Shown: positions 36,101-45,065 of the stretch, in pieces
Position numbering within the stretch: position 1 is the stretch's first letter
Layout: each line of letters starts with the position of its first letter
Source: Norana najaformis
Lineage: Eukaryota; Annelida; Clitellata; Crassiclitellata; Hormogastridae
Direction: 5' to 3'
Assembly: GCA_964023275.1 (NCBI GenBank)
Contig: OZ029914.1
Span: forward strand, 38,075,924-38,139,923
Length of the DNA stretch: 64,000 nucleotides
Translations under genes and position numbers: made by a program
The notes under the pieces: generated by a model
Told to the model about the DNA's origin: nothing
The model's database searches: none
What the model saw: only the letters and a program-made list of their open reading frames with translations

Positions 36101-39100
36101 ACACCATACAGCAATAGAACTACAGTAGTCGAGTCTCGTTCGAATGAGGCTGTGTAATAGTGTTTTCAGCGATGCTGAATCTAGAGTAAAGCGAGGCTAT
36201 CGGATCCTTTTGAGGTGAAACAAATACGTTCGAGAGGTTGCAACTATTTGGGCTCTTAGAGTGTTGAGTCGAGTATGACTCCAATGTCCCGAAGAGAATT
36301 TGATGAAAAAGCAAAAAGCTGGAAGACCCAATTGCATGATGACTTTAAGAGCTTGGATGAATGGTCAAACCAGATGTGCTCAGATTTGACGGGGTTAAGT
36401 TTGAGGCGCAGAAACAGACCCATTGCCTTATGCCATCCATTGAGGCACGAAGTGTGTTGATAGCATTTGCGACCTTATATAGCCCGAGATGTACATGGAA
36501 TTGGGTAAAAGTGGATTTTGTGCCATGACGACAATCAATGGCTACCAGCGCATAGGTATAGAGAACGAACAACAGGGACCTTAATAGTGAAGCTAGTGAA
36601 ACTAAGCAGAGCAGAGATGCATGATATAAGTTAGCCAATGCAGTCGTGCTTAGTACGTTTAGAGAGTTGTGAGACAAAAACCAATTAAAGAACGTACCAG
36701 AGATACCCAACGGCTGCATTAGGCCTGTGGTTAGTACTAAGAGTTGAATCGTGATCACTCTTTTTGAGACAAGGACGTATAACTGTCCTCTTCTGAGAGG
36801 AAGAGTTACCAGAGAGAGAACGATTAATAAGAAAAGCTAGGAAAATATCATATTTGAGGCTGAGATTTTAAATTCAACGTGGAAGGGGGGCCTTTTAGAT
36901 TCAACGTGGAAGGGGGCCAGTTCACACATAAAGGGTATGTAAGGTGTATATAATGGAATTGAATTACTGTAGTTACCTATGCATTCGGTCATTCAGACTA
37001 TCGGATAATAAAGTTTGCAATTGTCCTATAGTAGTGCAACTGTTAGTCTAACTGATGCAAAATATAATTATAAATTTTCTATACAAAATCCTCACCTGCA
37101 CCCAATCACAATGGCATGTCGAACCGCACTGTTCCAAGCTAAAATTTAATGGTTGAAAATTCAAAGCATTAGAACTTGGTTGTGACGCCCATATTAAATT
37201 TGTGCAGTTTTCGTTGTTATTGTAGGATTGAGGATAATTTGGTGACGTAATAGTTCCAGATGTTCCTGTGTACAAAGTGTTACCGCAGCCTACAAATACC
37301 GAAATATTCTCAATAAGAATGACTTTACTAGGTACAGTGTATATGGCATAACATGCATACTTAGTATAATTCTCCAGGTATACAAGGCAGGACATGTAAG
37401 AACGGAATACAGATGAAGAATCTACAGAAGGGCACTACAAAATGTGTCGAAGTCACACAAAAAACAGGAAAAAGCTAAACAAGAGTGAGCTTACACATTA
37501 GGATGAAAAAGATTTAGAGGGAATCATCATTAAAAGCAATCGATATCACGATTTTTGAACAAAAAACAGGTAAGACAACTCAAAGTTTTATTGCTCGCGT
37601 TGAAGCAAGTAAGATACTAGGCTTAAAAGAAGCCAAACATAAACAGTAATCATTGTTTTCCTTTTAGTGAAGTCAGTAATTGCTCTGAGAAAGTGCCTTA
37701 GAAAGACTTTCCATAAATTTGTCGCAGATGAATGATAAGATCAAAGACCTGAATTGTTGTTATCTTTGTCTAATTATCGGTACACAAAATTATTGTTGCT
37801 TACCTATGGTGCTAACTTGATACTGAATTCTGAAACCTCTCACTGAATAGGAATTATAGGAATCTGATCGAAAATATATTCGTCCAGAACTGCACCAAGG
37901 GATCGATATTGGAGTAGCAACACTATTCCAGTAATATGTTATTTGATTGAAGCTACTGTTGCTCGCACAACTGATCTGTTTAAAAGACAATATGCAGTCA
38001 ATGTATTTGCATTGCCATCTACGATAGTGCTTACATGAGTGGTCAGGCTGGGGTTAATACAACAGCAGTTCAATGTATTTGATATCAGCCTGTCTAAAGT
38101 ATTTGATTGGGAAACCAATATTGGTAACATCATTATATTCCGCAGCATGGTTTTTGTCTCCCTGGATTCCTGGATCTCCTCTGCAAAGGGTTATGGTTAT
38201 TTGATTTTGCTTAAAAGCGATCGTCAATTGATGCCTTATGTGTTTATTTTTATTTTTTTTTATTATTTAAAGCACTTATAACGCGCGAAGTATCAGTACA
38301 CCTGAATCTGAGGCCCGGAAGACACTCTATTAAACCAAAATCAAACAACCATTTAGAGCCCTTCAATTGTTTGTATCTCACGCAGATAACTAACAAAACT
38401 TTTTAAATAATAAATAAAAATGAGATAATTTTTACCAAATCTAAAACTATAAAGCATTAGTAAAATTTTGATTAAGATAAATTTACGGTAACCATGGTAT
38501 ACAGTTATAAATTTAACACCATCCAGCAAAATGAATTTTTTGCTGACATAATACTCCATCTTAGAGTTATCTTTTGAAATCAGTTCAGCCTCAGATGACA
38601 CAAAAACAAATCGATTCTGTATCTGCCTTCCTTTATTTTGTATTGTGCCAACTGTTTCTGATTTCTTGGTGGACTCCTCATCCCTTCTGCTTCAGTAAGT
38701 GATCTCGTTAGTCAGTCCATCGATGATCCGGACATCGCTTGACATGGTCACTTTCTTTGACGGCTTTGAAACACCAAATGATTTTGGCTGAACCAAATTT
38801 GTTTAACTTGCCTGAATCAGAGATTGAAAGCATTATGTTGTCCATAATGAGGCAACAACAAACAGTAACTAAAAAATGGAAACCGATCAACGTAATAAAT
38901 TTGATGGACTTAAGAAACAGACCAGCAGTCTCAAACGTCAGCTAAGCCTAAAGGTTTGACCGTGACTCCAGCTCTTCCTGGAGCTGATTTACCAGCTTCT
39001 GCAGCTTTCCCTTCTCACGTGAAAGCTGCACTTCAGAATGATGACTCTGGTCAAAGTCAGACTGCAGGCTGCTGATCTTTTGTTAAGTCTGTCAACTTTA

Positions 39101-42100
39101 TTACAATGATCCATTTCCATTTTTAGATGACTGCTTGTTGTTGCCTCATAATGGACATCTTAATCTCTTCTATATAACTGTCAGTCATTTTAGCTTCTTT
39201 CTTCAATTTCATTTGAAGTGAATAGCGTTCCTGTTCAAGCTCTTCCAGTTTCGTTGTGTTCTCTTTGTCACTGTTTTCATCTGAATATTAAGTTGTTCAT
39301 TATCTTCTTTAAGCTGTCCATAAGCAAGGGAGGACAGCCTTAAGTTTTGTTTGTAGTTGGCTACGCGCTTCCTCAGATCCTTCAATTCTTTTTCCACATC
39401 TTTACTTGCCATTTCTCTAAGAAACGGAGTGTGATGTAATCACAAGATGTCGCTTCTACGTTATACAACATAAAAAGGTTCTAATGTGACTCACTTAAAC
39501 TGATCAATTTATTGCTAACTAAAGCAATGCTTACTACAAATAAGCGTTGTTCCCTTTTTAAAATAAATGCATTTGTAGTTGTAATTGTAATTGTAATTTG
39601 AGATTTATAAAGAGCCTCTCAGAGGATAAACTCAACAGAGATGCTTCCGACCCGGTGTAAAATCACTGTTAAACAGTACAGTCTTCAGGCGCCTGCGGAA
39701 CACTGAGAGGGGGAGAGAAAGGAGCTCAAGTCGCAATTCTCGAGGGAGACGATTCCAGCAAGTGGGACCAACGTAGGCAAAGCTTCTGGACTGGGCTGCA
39801 GCGGTACGCATGCGAGGGACAAACAGAAGATCTTGAGTGGCCGAGCGAAGGGAGCTACGGCCCGGCAACGAGGAGACCAAAGTGCAGAAGTGAATGAGGT
39901 AAAGAGGAGCAGAACCAACAACACAATTGCCCATGAGGGAGAGGATATTAAAGTGGACATGCTGCTGGACGGGGATCCAGTGAAGAGTGTCACGAATATG
40001 AGACGAGATGTGACCATATTTTGGAATGCCCCCTATGAGACGAGCAGCAGAGTTAAGCACAGATTGCAGCTTAGCAATGTTGGCTAGAGATAGGCCGGTA
40101 AAGATTGCGTTACCAGAGTAAACCCTGGCGCAAATGAGGGCGTGGACTAGAGTAGAGATAGCGTGAAAGGAAAGAGTACGGTTCTAGGACAATAACCCCC
40201 TGGACAATTACCCCCCGGACAATTACCCCCGGACAATTACCCCCCTGGACAATTACCCCCCGGACAATTACCCCCCAGACAATTACCCCCATGCAAATAA
40301 CCCCCCGGACAATTACCCCTACACTTATATATTAATTATATAAATATACAAATAATGTATATTAATCATACAGTTTATATATTAATTTATTAGACATATA
40401 TTGGAGAACCATGTAACGTTACAGCATGAAATTAAATGTGTAACAGAAAATGCTGTTTATTGTTTATTAGTTTATTGAACTTAAAAGGAAAGGTTGTGAG
40501 CTATTCCACGTAGATAGTCAAGAACATTGCGCTCATTGTAGTTGCTAATGATGGTCAAAATCCGTGTATTGGAGTCAGCATACTTCTTCCTTGGAGGTTG
40601 TGATGGGTGACCAGCCAGAAATTGGCTGCAGTGAACTTGCTGTAATGATTGCTCTCTTTGAATAAATCCAATGAACTTCCAAATGGTTGGATGAAAACTG
40701 CCGACGTTCGACTGAAGACTTCTACTCTGTGCCCAGTTGTAATAATTAGTTTTTGATGTTTGGTAATTCTTTCACGTCTAGTCTGGGCCCAATTGTCTGA
40801 TAATTGTATAATAATTAGTTTTTGATGTTTGGTAATTCTTTCATGTCTACTCTGTGCCCAGTTGTCTAATAATTGTATGTCTTTATGAATTGTGTCTTTC
40901 ATGTCTACTCTTTACTGTTTAGGGGGGTAATTGTCCGGGGGGTTATTTGCATGGGGGTAATTGTCCGGGGGGTAATTGTCCAGGGGGGTAATTGTCCGGG
41001 GGTAATTGTCCGGGGGGTAATTGTCCAGGGGGTTATTGTCCTGTTACCAAGAGTACGGCATTAAAACAACAGTTTTCAGTTCAAAATTTCCTTCTTGATC
41101 AAAAAATAATATATGTAGATGAAACGGCCTATAAAAACTCCCATAATAGAATAGAATAGATGAGGTGAGATATATTGAGGTAGAGGATTTTTTATTTCAT
41201 TCTAAATGGAACGCCCATGCAACTACAGTGCAATTACTTAATGCACTGCCTGAATGTCTTGCCTCAGGTCATTTGTCAAATTTGATCAAAAGCTTTTGAA
41301 CAGAAGTTCTGCATGTCCTGGAAAGTGCATAGTGTGACATTTTTCTTTGGAAAGAGTTATGTTTTAGCTTGTCATCCGCAATTGAATAATGAACTCAAAT
41401 AATCAGCTAAAGCTAAGTACTCACTGTCACGTAATCTCCGGTAGATGAATACCTGTCCAGTTCAAAGGTCTCAAAAGTTAACAGTATAGAACTGATGGTT
41501 GAAGGCGAAATCACATAAGTACATTGACAAATAGCATCGTAGACATTAGGGTAGTTTGGAGACTTGAAAACACCATAATTCCCGTAGTAGTAGTAGGTTT
41601 CTCCGCAACCTATTCAAAGCACATATTGACTCTGTAGCAGATGATAAAATTGTTACAAGTTCACTAAAAAGTGCCATTTAGCATAAGTACCGTTTCGTTC
41701 GACGCAGCTCAATCTGTTTAATATTTATATCAGTTATTTAGTCATGTGCGAAGAGCTTTTAAGAGAAAAAAGACGCTATAAAAGTGTTTTGATACAATCT
41801 TGACACAATCACACATGCATTCAATGCTGGCTTCAATGAGCAATGTATAAAGACAGTTTTAAAATATTGCATAGAATAGACATGATGATGTGAGATACAT
41901 ATGAATTATATGCGTTTGCCAATTTTTAAAAATTAATTTTATAAATATTTAAGACATTGAAATTCAAAGATACATTTAGCATGAAAAGAAAGAATACATA
42001 TGCCTACAGCTGTCCGATTGAAAGAAATAGGGAAAGATGTTGGCTTTAAAATAGATCATTTTGGCATATAAAAACAAGTAAAATACAAGTTTTGCTGTTT

Positions 42101-42256
42101 TTGTATGAATTCCTTAGCCTCTAACTCAGCAGATACAAAGGAACACATTAATGATTGAAAATGCACTGATATCTCATATAACTCACTTTGCACCTTCAGC
42201 TTACAAACATTCCCGATGAGAAACAGCGCCAAGCACAAGAGTTTCTTGTCGATCAT
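23921..42256 (-). CDS. Receptor gene B: same architecture as gene A, CUB3 frameshifted
   Basis: Exons in transcript order: 42187-42256, 41425-41609, 37804-37975, 37096-37289, 35406-35568, 32725-32902, 30525-30690, 29077-29391, 26801-27130, 25633-25878, 25009-25050, 24385-24501, 23921-24150. The total is 2408 bases, one short of a multiple of three. The missing base is in the CUB3 first-half exon (178 instead of 179). Either the gene is a recent pseudogene, the assembly has an error, or CUB3 is skipped; both CUB3 exons can be left out with the frame kept (phase 1 to phase 1). Everything else is open. Introns hold LINE, SINE, MULE and transposase debris. Confidence 0.8.
24385..24501 (-). CDS. 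Gene B transmembrane exon
   Basis: A 117-base phase 1-1 exon; acceptor ttttag, donor GACG|gtaatt. It encodes DIAVIVLSALLAACVIGYIV, then LAIYYLIQRVRVK: one hydrophobic helix followed by basic stop-transfer residues. It differs from the gene C TM exon at few bases in its membrane-coding part. Confidence 0.9.
24585..24684. mobile_element. 100 bp foldback (MITE-like) hairpin
   Basis: Arms 24585-24622 and 24646-24684 are inverted copies of ~38 bases (ctccataaattatgttaacc and on) differing by one inserted base, with a 23-base loop. aaatata flanks both sides, a plausible target duplication with one extra base. It is absent from the matching gene C intron, so it inserted in gene B. Confidence 0.75.
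25009..25050 (-). CDS. Gene B stalk exon
   Basis: A 42-base phase 1-1 exon with acceptor atttag and donor CCTG|gtaagt. It encodes a membrane-proximal linker, VSSFPLITTTPNEP, rich in Ser, Thr and Pro and likely O-glycosylated. Confidence 0.7.
25633..25878 (-). CDS. Gene B Ig2 domain exon
   Basis: A 246-base phase 1-1 exon; acceptor tcacag, donor TACA|gtaaga. Landmarks are LLQCIVSSNPP, YRWLDH and HNGTYTCNAS. Same length as the gene A and C Ig2 exons, closest to C. Confidence 0.9.
26000..26245 (-). mobile_element. SINE-like insertion in gene B X-Ig2 intron
   Basis: The minus strand carries an A-box-like gggatagtctggtgtctaaa and a B-box-like ggtcaagagatcgactct, then an A/T-rich body. The part at 26000-26080 is shared with gene C (52005-52100), but the tRNA-like head is not, so at least the head part is a gene B insertion. 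Confidence 0.45.
26801..27130 (-). CDS. Gene B domain X exon
   Basis: A 330-base phase 1-1 exon; acceptor ttgtag, donor TTGT|gtaagc. Conserved landmarks are QPEVVKGD, FQYTVKF, PML, WNSAGKSVV, VTAEPEIVPSYGF, YAANAPTFTY and a terminal TVLC. Closer to gene C than to gene A. Family unknown. Confidence 0.85.
27490..28680 (-). mobile_element. Decayed LINE in gene B Ig1-X intron
   Basis: Near 28500-28650 the minus strand encodes PHGSVVGPVLFTLYVTPFG and HADNTQIFI, the mutated (P-Q-G)SVLGP and YADDTQ stations of a reverse transcriptase. C-terminal remnants run down to about 27490. It sits in the same intron as the LINE at 52805-53910 in gene C, and flanking sequence also matches, so the insertion predates the B/C split. 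Confidence 0.75.
29077..29391 (-). CDS. Gene B Ig1 domain exon with GC donor
   Basis: A 315-base exon, one codon shorter than in A and C, with no ATG of its own. Acceptor tgtttag; GC donor ATTG|gcaagt. Landmarks are VQLDCTSNAT, SWTLSKDG, SYCVV, GVCNLVI and QAGVYTCIDV. Open throughout. More diverged from A and C Ig1 than those are from each other, mainly at its N-terminal end. Confidence 0.88.
29690..30070 (+). mobile_element. LINE 3' fragment in gene B CUB3-Ig1 intron
   Basis: The plus strand has VPRLRTSCAVGFSR, a worn copy of the VPRxRT(x)xGxRxFS station near the end of LINE ORF2. It is followed by the same 3' end as at 10870-11215 (cgaccgggcttct, caattgattgcttgtgcatta, ggctacggaaatcatta). 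Confidence 0.55.
30525..30690 (-). CDS. Gene B CUB3, second-half exon
   Basis: A 166-base exon; acceptor atttcag, donor TTAG|gtaaat, phase 0 in and 1 out. Landmarks are IGCYDSGSYG, SCRLVRVLLYANN and GFQLQYQV. Open by itself, but read out of frame after the deletion in the preceding exon. Confidence 0.85.
30691..32724. other. Gene B CUB3 intron, nothing recognised
   Basis: About 2 kb without a convincing exon or named repeat. The open frames at 31204-31407, 31573-31776 and 32231-32458 show no domain or cross-copy conservation. Confidence 0.4.
32725..32902 (-). pseudogene. Gene B CUB3, first-half exon with one-base deletion
   Basis: Acceptor tgtcag and donor GAG|gtaagt are intact. The start reads CGQSNYTGLSGLITSPNYP and the end, in another frame, reads LESFVDYSSGDYVE. 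Aligned with the 179-base exons of A and C, one base is missing around 32770-32785. The forward frame therefore ends STLSLSSTTHLEIMS, not CUB-like. Losing the frame here would truncate the protein unless CUB3 is skipped or the base is a sequencing error. Confidence 0.8.
32983..33200. repeat. GAA/GAACAA polypurine tract
   Basis: About 215 bases are almost pure purine plus C-interrupted GAACAA units on the plus strand, shifting to GGAGGA and GATGAT near 33140-33190. On the gene strand it is a long polypyrimidine run ending about 80 bases before the CUB3 acceptor. Lys/Glu/Gln-rich and poly-Ser/Leu frames across it are artefacts. Confidence 0.9.
33250..33478 (-). mobile_element. tRNA-derived SINE copy (family 1)
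   Basis: Read on the minus strand, the head runs gcgatagcctagtggttagc (A box) and ccaggagttcaaattct (B box), the classical tRNA-like pol III promoter. The body matches 14790-14990 (tatgaggg, gccagtcctctcc, gccgcc-aatctt). The best SINE in the window. Confidence 0.75.
33918..34010. repeat. TATG microsatellite
   Basis: About 90 bases of TATG with ATGC interruptions, inside gene B's CUB2-CUB3 intron. Unlike the A and C tracts it is not in the CUB1-CUB2 intron, so it is probably independent. Confidence 0.85.
34030..34878 (-). pseudogene. Decayed relative of the 59.8-61.5 kb transposase gene
   Basis: Starts MSRQCRN, DTFCYICGEHTLKPQRRS and FAVPMIWREQ like the intact protein at 59813-61516 (its start matches residue 1 on). 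After a frameshift near 34611 it resumes DCYFCLT, RPVPPDDSLPVPKP and LNDLVRDFGL, and later WHLFIDSSLLSLKAVLL and GNVHPSIPIGY near 34030-34140. Frameshifts and a missing middle mark it dead. It differs too much from the intact copy to be a recent duplicate, so at least two lineages visited this locus. Confidence 0.85.
35406..35568 (-). CDS. Gene B CUB2, second-half exon
   Basis: A 163-base exon, phase 0 in and 1 out; donor AAAG|gtaaat. Landmarks are IRCDNTGYTLPNYCDSTIP, IKNCNQLMIWFHTD and SGFSLQYIV. Confidence 0.9.
35640..36800 (-). mobile_element. Decayed LINE in gene B CUB2 intron
   Basis: The minus strand reads GISGTFFNWFLS and SLLFVLYTYALVAI near 36560-36720, worn versions of the reverse-transcriptase stations before and after the catalytic region, with later C-terminal scraps to about 35660. 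Many stops. Within it, around 36860-36920, a ~28-base phrase (ttcaacgtggaagggggg) is repeated twice just upstream. Confidence 0.6.
37096..37289 (-). CDS. Gene B CUB2, first-half exon
   Basis: A 194-base exon, five codons longer than in A and C but still phase 1 in and 0 out. Acceptor ttgtag, donor CAG|gtgagg. Landmarks are CGNTLYTGTSGTITSPNYPQ, ENCTNLIW and CHCDWVQ. Two extra cysteines lie near the end (EQCGSTCHC). Confidence 0.88.
37804..37975 (-). CDS. Gene B CUB1, second-half exon
   Basis: A 172-base exon; acceptor aaacag, donor ATAG|gtaagc. Landmarks are ISCASNSSF, ISIPWCSSGRIYFRSD and GFRIQYQVSTI. Nearly colinear with 13308-13479 and 63462-63633. Confidence 0.9.
38700..39412 (-). pseudogene. 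Decayed coiled-coil protein fragment with an inverted internal copy
   Basis: From 39412 the minus strand reads MASKDVEKELKDLRKRVANY, then LAYGQLKEDNEQLN, a heptad-like coiled coil. After frame breaks it continues IEEIKMSIMRQQQ near 39150 and KLQKLVNQLQEELES near 38970-39010. A related segment (LSIMRQQQTVTKKWKP) is encoded on the opposite strand at about 38830-38885, so part was copied in inverted orientation. No introns, so a retrocopy or a mobile-element passenger. Parent gene not identified. Confidence 0.55.
39632..40181 (-). mobile_element. LINE ORF2 C-terminal fragment, relatively young
   Basis: An open minus-strand frame reads ISTLVHALICARVYSGNAIF, SVLNSAARLIGGIPKYGHIS, DTLHWIPVQQ, GRSSLRSATQDLLFVPR and AYVGPTCWNRLPRELR, in the canonical order for the end of a CR1/Jockey-like reverse-transcriptase ORF, closing with LSVFRRRLKTVLF. 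Few breaks. Its 5' end abuts the Mutator-like element. Confidence 0.85.
40182..41048 (-). mobile_element. Mutator-like (MULE) element, internally deleted, with tandem-repeat inverted ends
   Basis: Inverted terminal repeats lie at 40186-40320 and 40921-41042, each built of about nine units of ggacaattaccccc with one ccccatgcaaataac variant at a matching place. The left arm has one extra unit. The direct repeat aagagtacgg (40172-40181 and 41049-41058) looks like a 10-base target duplication. Inside, the minus strand from about 40717 to 40481 encodes the C-terminus of an animal MULE transposase: FHPTIWKFIGFIQREQSL, then VLDYLRGIAHNLSF and a stop. A 69-base tandem duplication lies at 40741-40878. 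Long ends, 9-11 base duplications and this protein all fit MULE. Too short to be autonomous. Confidence 0.85.
41425..41609 (-). CDS. Gene B CUB1, first-half exon
   Basis: A 185-base exon, phase 1 in and 0 out; acceptor gaatag, donor ACA|gtgagt. Landmarks are GCGETYYYYGNYGVFKSPNY, then CQCTYVISPS, FETFELD and GDYVT. It has four more codons than gene A, including a run of four tyrosines. Confidence 0.88.
42187..42256 (-). CDS. Gene B first coding exon: signal peptide
   Basis: ATG at 42254-42256, donor CAAA|gtgagt, phase 1 exit. It encodes MIDKK, then LLCLALFLIGNVC and KLKVQ, a normal secretion signal. Layout and flanks match the relic exon at 20137-20209. Confidence 0.85.
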
Positions 42257-42654
42257 TGCTATCGTCGAAAATTAAATTCTAAAATGGTAACACGGGATAA
42301 AGAAAGTTGAGAGATGTCTAGATGCATCTTTGTTAACTACCGTTAAGTTTCTCTGTCTCTTAGTTGTAGGTCCTTGAGTTGGTAATGGACGAATCTTAAG
42401 GTTCTCAATACAGGATCATGGCATCGCAAACACGCCGCGTACTTCACAACCCATTCTGGTATCAAATTTTACTGCTGATGGCAGAAGCATATGTATGCAC
42501 AACCACACAAACGTTCATTAAAACTTACTTTAGAATTAACTGACTATGCGTCAAATGTACATTTTACAATGCTATTTTATAAACATTAAAGGAATGTTAT
42601 ACTATGTGACACTTGTAAGCCTGTGCTACTCAAGTTCTCAGCAGGTCTCTGTTA
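42257..42654. promoter_or_regulatory. Proximal 5' flank of gene B
   Basis: About 400 bases between the start codon and the tandem repeats. The first 100 bases resemble 20210-20300 above the relic start. The promoter and 5' UTR of gene B should lie here, but no specific element can be defended. Confidence 0.35.
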
Positions 42655-43930
42655 AAAGACAGCTTGATATTTTTATAAATATTACACTAATAAATGCATT
42701 TATTCCCCTTTAAGATATAAATTATTCATTGCACATCATACACAACGAACAATGTTTGTGTTTGATGTATTCAGTAACAGTCTATTTCCTGATCAATCAA
42801 TGGCCGACACTAAAGATTGCTGACCTCCTGGCCATTTAGTCGCAAAGTTTACTTGATACATACAGTTATCTTTGACATTACAAAAACATATATATATATA
42901 TTTGGAATTTAGTCGAAAATATTAGTTCTAAGATAGAGTTTTCTTTGATATTACAAAAATATTTATATGTTTTGTGGAGTGATCACTTTACCTGGTATAT
43001 GTAACAACCCTAGGGCGGTATTCACTGCCCAAGAGAATTGTCTAGGCACGACCTTTTTATGAAATGCTTCACAATATCCCTAAATGACTTGCACAAATAG
43101 CCTAATAGAGTAATAGCTGTTTGATATTTTTACGACTGCCACACTTATAAATGCACTTATCCCTTAAATCTGTTAGTCATTGAATATCTCACGCGACGAA
43201 GTGTTTGTATTTCGTGTCTTAGTTACCAATCAATGTCCTCGTTTAACTTTAAACTTTTGGTCAACTTCCTACTTTGACACACCGTAAACTCAAGATTGCT
43301 AACCTGCTGTCCATTTAGTCGCTAACGTCAGTTGTTACAGTTTTCTTTTATTTTACTGAAGTATTTATATATTTTGTGGAGTCATCACTTTACCTGGTAA
43401 TATGTAACAACGCTTGGATGGTATTCACTGCTCAAGGGGAATGTCTAGACACAACGTTTATATGAAATGTTCCCAATGTCCCTAAATTTTGCAATATATA
43501 TGACTTGTACAAATAGCCTAATAGAGTAATAGCAGCTCTACCTTAAAGGGCAGTTTGGTATTTTTATGACTGTTACACTTATAAATGCACTTAACCCCTT
43601 CAATCTCTTATTCATTGAACATCTCACGCTTCGAATAGTGTTTGTATTTCATGTGTTTATTGCCACTCTTTGTCCTTGTTTAACTCTAAATCTTTCGCCT
43701 ACTTCCTACTTTGACACACCTTAAAGCCGATTGCCGACACTGAACATTGCTAACCTGCTGGCCATTAGTGCCAAAGTTTACTTGATACATACAGTTATCT
43801 TTGACATTACAAAAACATACATATATTTTTGGAATTCTCACTTTATCTAGTGTATGCAACAGAGCCAGGGTGGTATTCACTATCCAAGCGGAACACGAGG
43901 ACACGACGTTAATATGCTGGCCCATATATG
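42655..43930. repeat. Three tandem ~0.45 kb repeats upstream of gene B
   Basis: Units begin near 42670, 43130 and 43565. Each contains, in order, an ataaatgca phrase, tcattga or tcattgca, tgtttgtatttc or similar, cacctgcc/cacacc, aacctgctggccatttagt, ttgacattacaaaaacata and a tatatt stretch. Spacing of the ggccattta-like landmark is about 475 and 448 bases. Copies are diverged, so this is an old array. Not clearly present above gene A. Confidence 0.75.
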
Positions 43931-44639
43931 CTGGCTAAAATATTATTAGTCCACATAGAAAGACGCGATATATTTAGAATACATATTAATTCATTAATTG
44001 TTTAGTTTTTTTTATTGAATCCGGCAATAACAGTGTACAAGATATCACCGTCATGGTATACAAAAAGCAGACCCGAAAGGGAGAACGATTCTTAGAGATA
44101 TCTAAAAATGATATGATATTGCAGCGATGAACAAATTATTCTAACTGGACCGTAACATTTAGAACATTTTATAATTAACGGAAAATGCTACTGAAATTGC
44201 AATCCAAATGGAACAAAAGGTGTTAAGGTGTTGTATTTGCTGCAAAACCATGGCAAGCAACCACTACTTTCCGTTATTTCCACTAAAGCTGTTACTGCGA
44301 CCAGTCCCTGCATCAATAGTAGCATAATATTACGAGTAATTTTTTCTGCTGAATGTAGGCTTTTTTCCAATGTGGAATCAGAGTGTCTGAGATGCAGTTT
44401 GTAAAACTCACAGAAGAGAGGTCCAGGAGGTAGAGGTGCAAATAAACGATGTCACTAGATGGATTTCACTTACATGTATTTGTACAAAAACCTTTATGAT
44501 GCTCTAAAAGGAGCTACATATATAGCCAAATAAGCACATACATACATTACTTGTGCATCATTGTTATATGCATCTAAAATTTCACTTACTAACTACTTCA
44601 ATGGTTTGATTATAAAACTCAAATAAATCTGAGACGATC
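43931..44639. other. Spacer, nothing recognised
   Basis: No gene. A phrase near 44490-44525 (gatgctctaaaaggagctac) resembles a retroposon 3' end. Confidence 0.3.
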
Positions 44640-44935
44640 ATGTTTGGTTCACACACTGCTTTCTTCTCACTCCAGCACTGACCTAGCTTTCCTGTATCAA
44701 ACGCTGTGAAACACTTGGGGTAATTTGTACACCCATATCACATTTCGACCACACACAACAAACCTCTGCAAACCTTCTTTCTCTCGTGCGTTCAACGCTG
44801 CTGCCACGAAGGAATGGAACCGACCACCAATTTTACTTCAAAACTTGTTTGCCTTTTTTTCCTTCATGAAACGCCTGAAAACTCACTATTTCTCACTTGT
44901 TATCAGAAATCTGGATATCTAGCGAATGGCTAACC
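44640..44935 (+). mobile_element. Internally deleted LINE fragment
   Basis: The plus strand reads ITFRPHTTNLCKPSF, the same family as 17665-18054 (LTFRPHITNLCKSCF). It jumps directly to AFNAAATKEWNRPP and MKRLKTHYFSLV, the extreme C-terminal station. The reverse-transcriptase end between them is deleted. Confidence 0.7.
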
Positions 44936-44989
44936 ACGCCTCAGATTCGCATTTCTGTGTTAAAACTTTTTGCTCGCGTTAAAACTTTT

Positions 44990-45065
44990 CGTAATAATAA
45001 TAATAATAATAACAATAAAAACTTTTCGTAATAATAATAATAATAACAATAATAATAATAAACTT
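44990..45065. repeat. TAA microsatellite, duplicated
   Basis: Two (AATAAT)n runs separated by a repeated phrase, aaaacttttcgtaataa, so the block itself was duplicated. Confidence 0.85.

Larger units (their letters stand above)
37976..41424. other. Gene B CUB1 intron
   Basis: A 3.4 kb intron filled largely by foreign DNA: a coiled-coil pseudogene piece (38700-39412), a LINE end (39632-40181) and a Mutator-like element (40182-41048). No exon was found at 37976-38690 or 41049-41424. Confidence 0.5.

Noticed and set aside
40191-40320. Regularly spaced short repeats that could suggest a CRISPR array
   Set aside because: Units are contiguous without unique spacers, recur inverted at 40921-41042, and bound a Mutator-like element in an animal genome.
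40555-40902. 115-codon minus-strand frame inside the MULE as a gene
   Set aside because: Its repeated NWAQ-RHERITKHQKLI part is the 69-base tandem duplication; the genuine transposase remnant is in a neighbouring frame.
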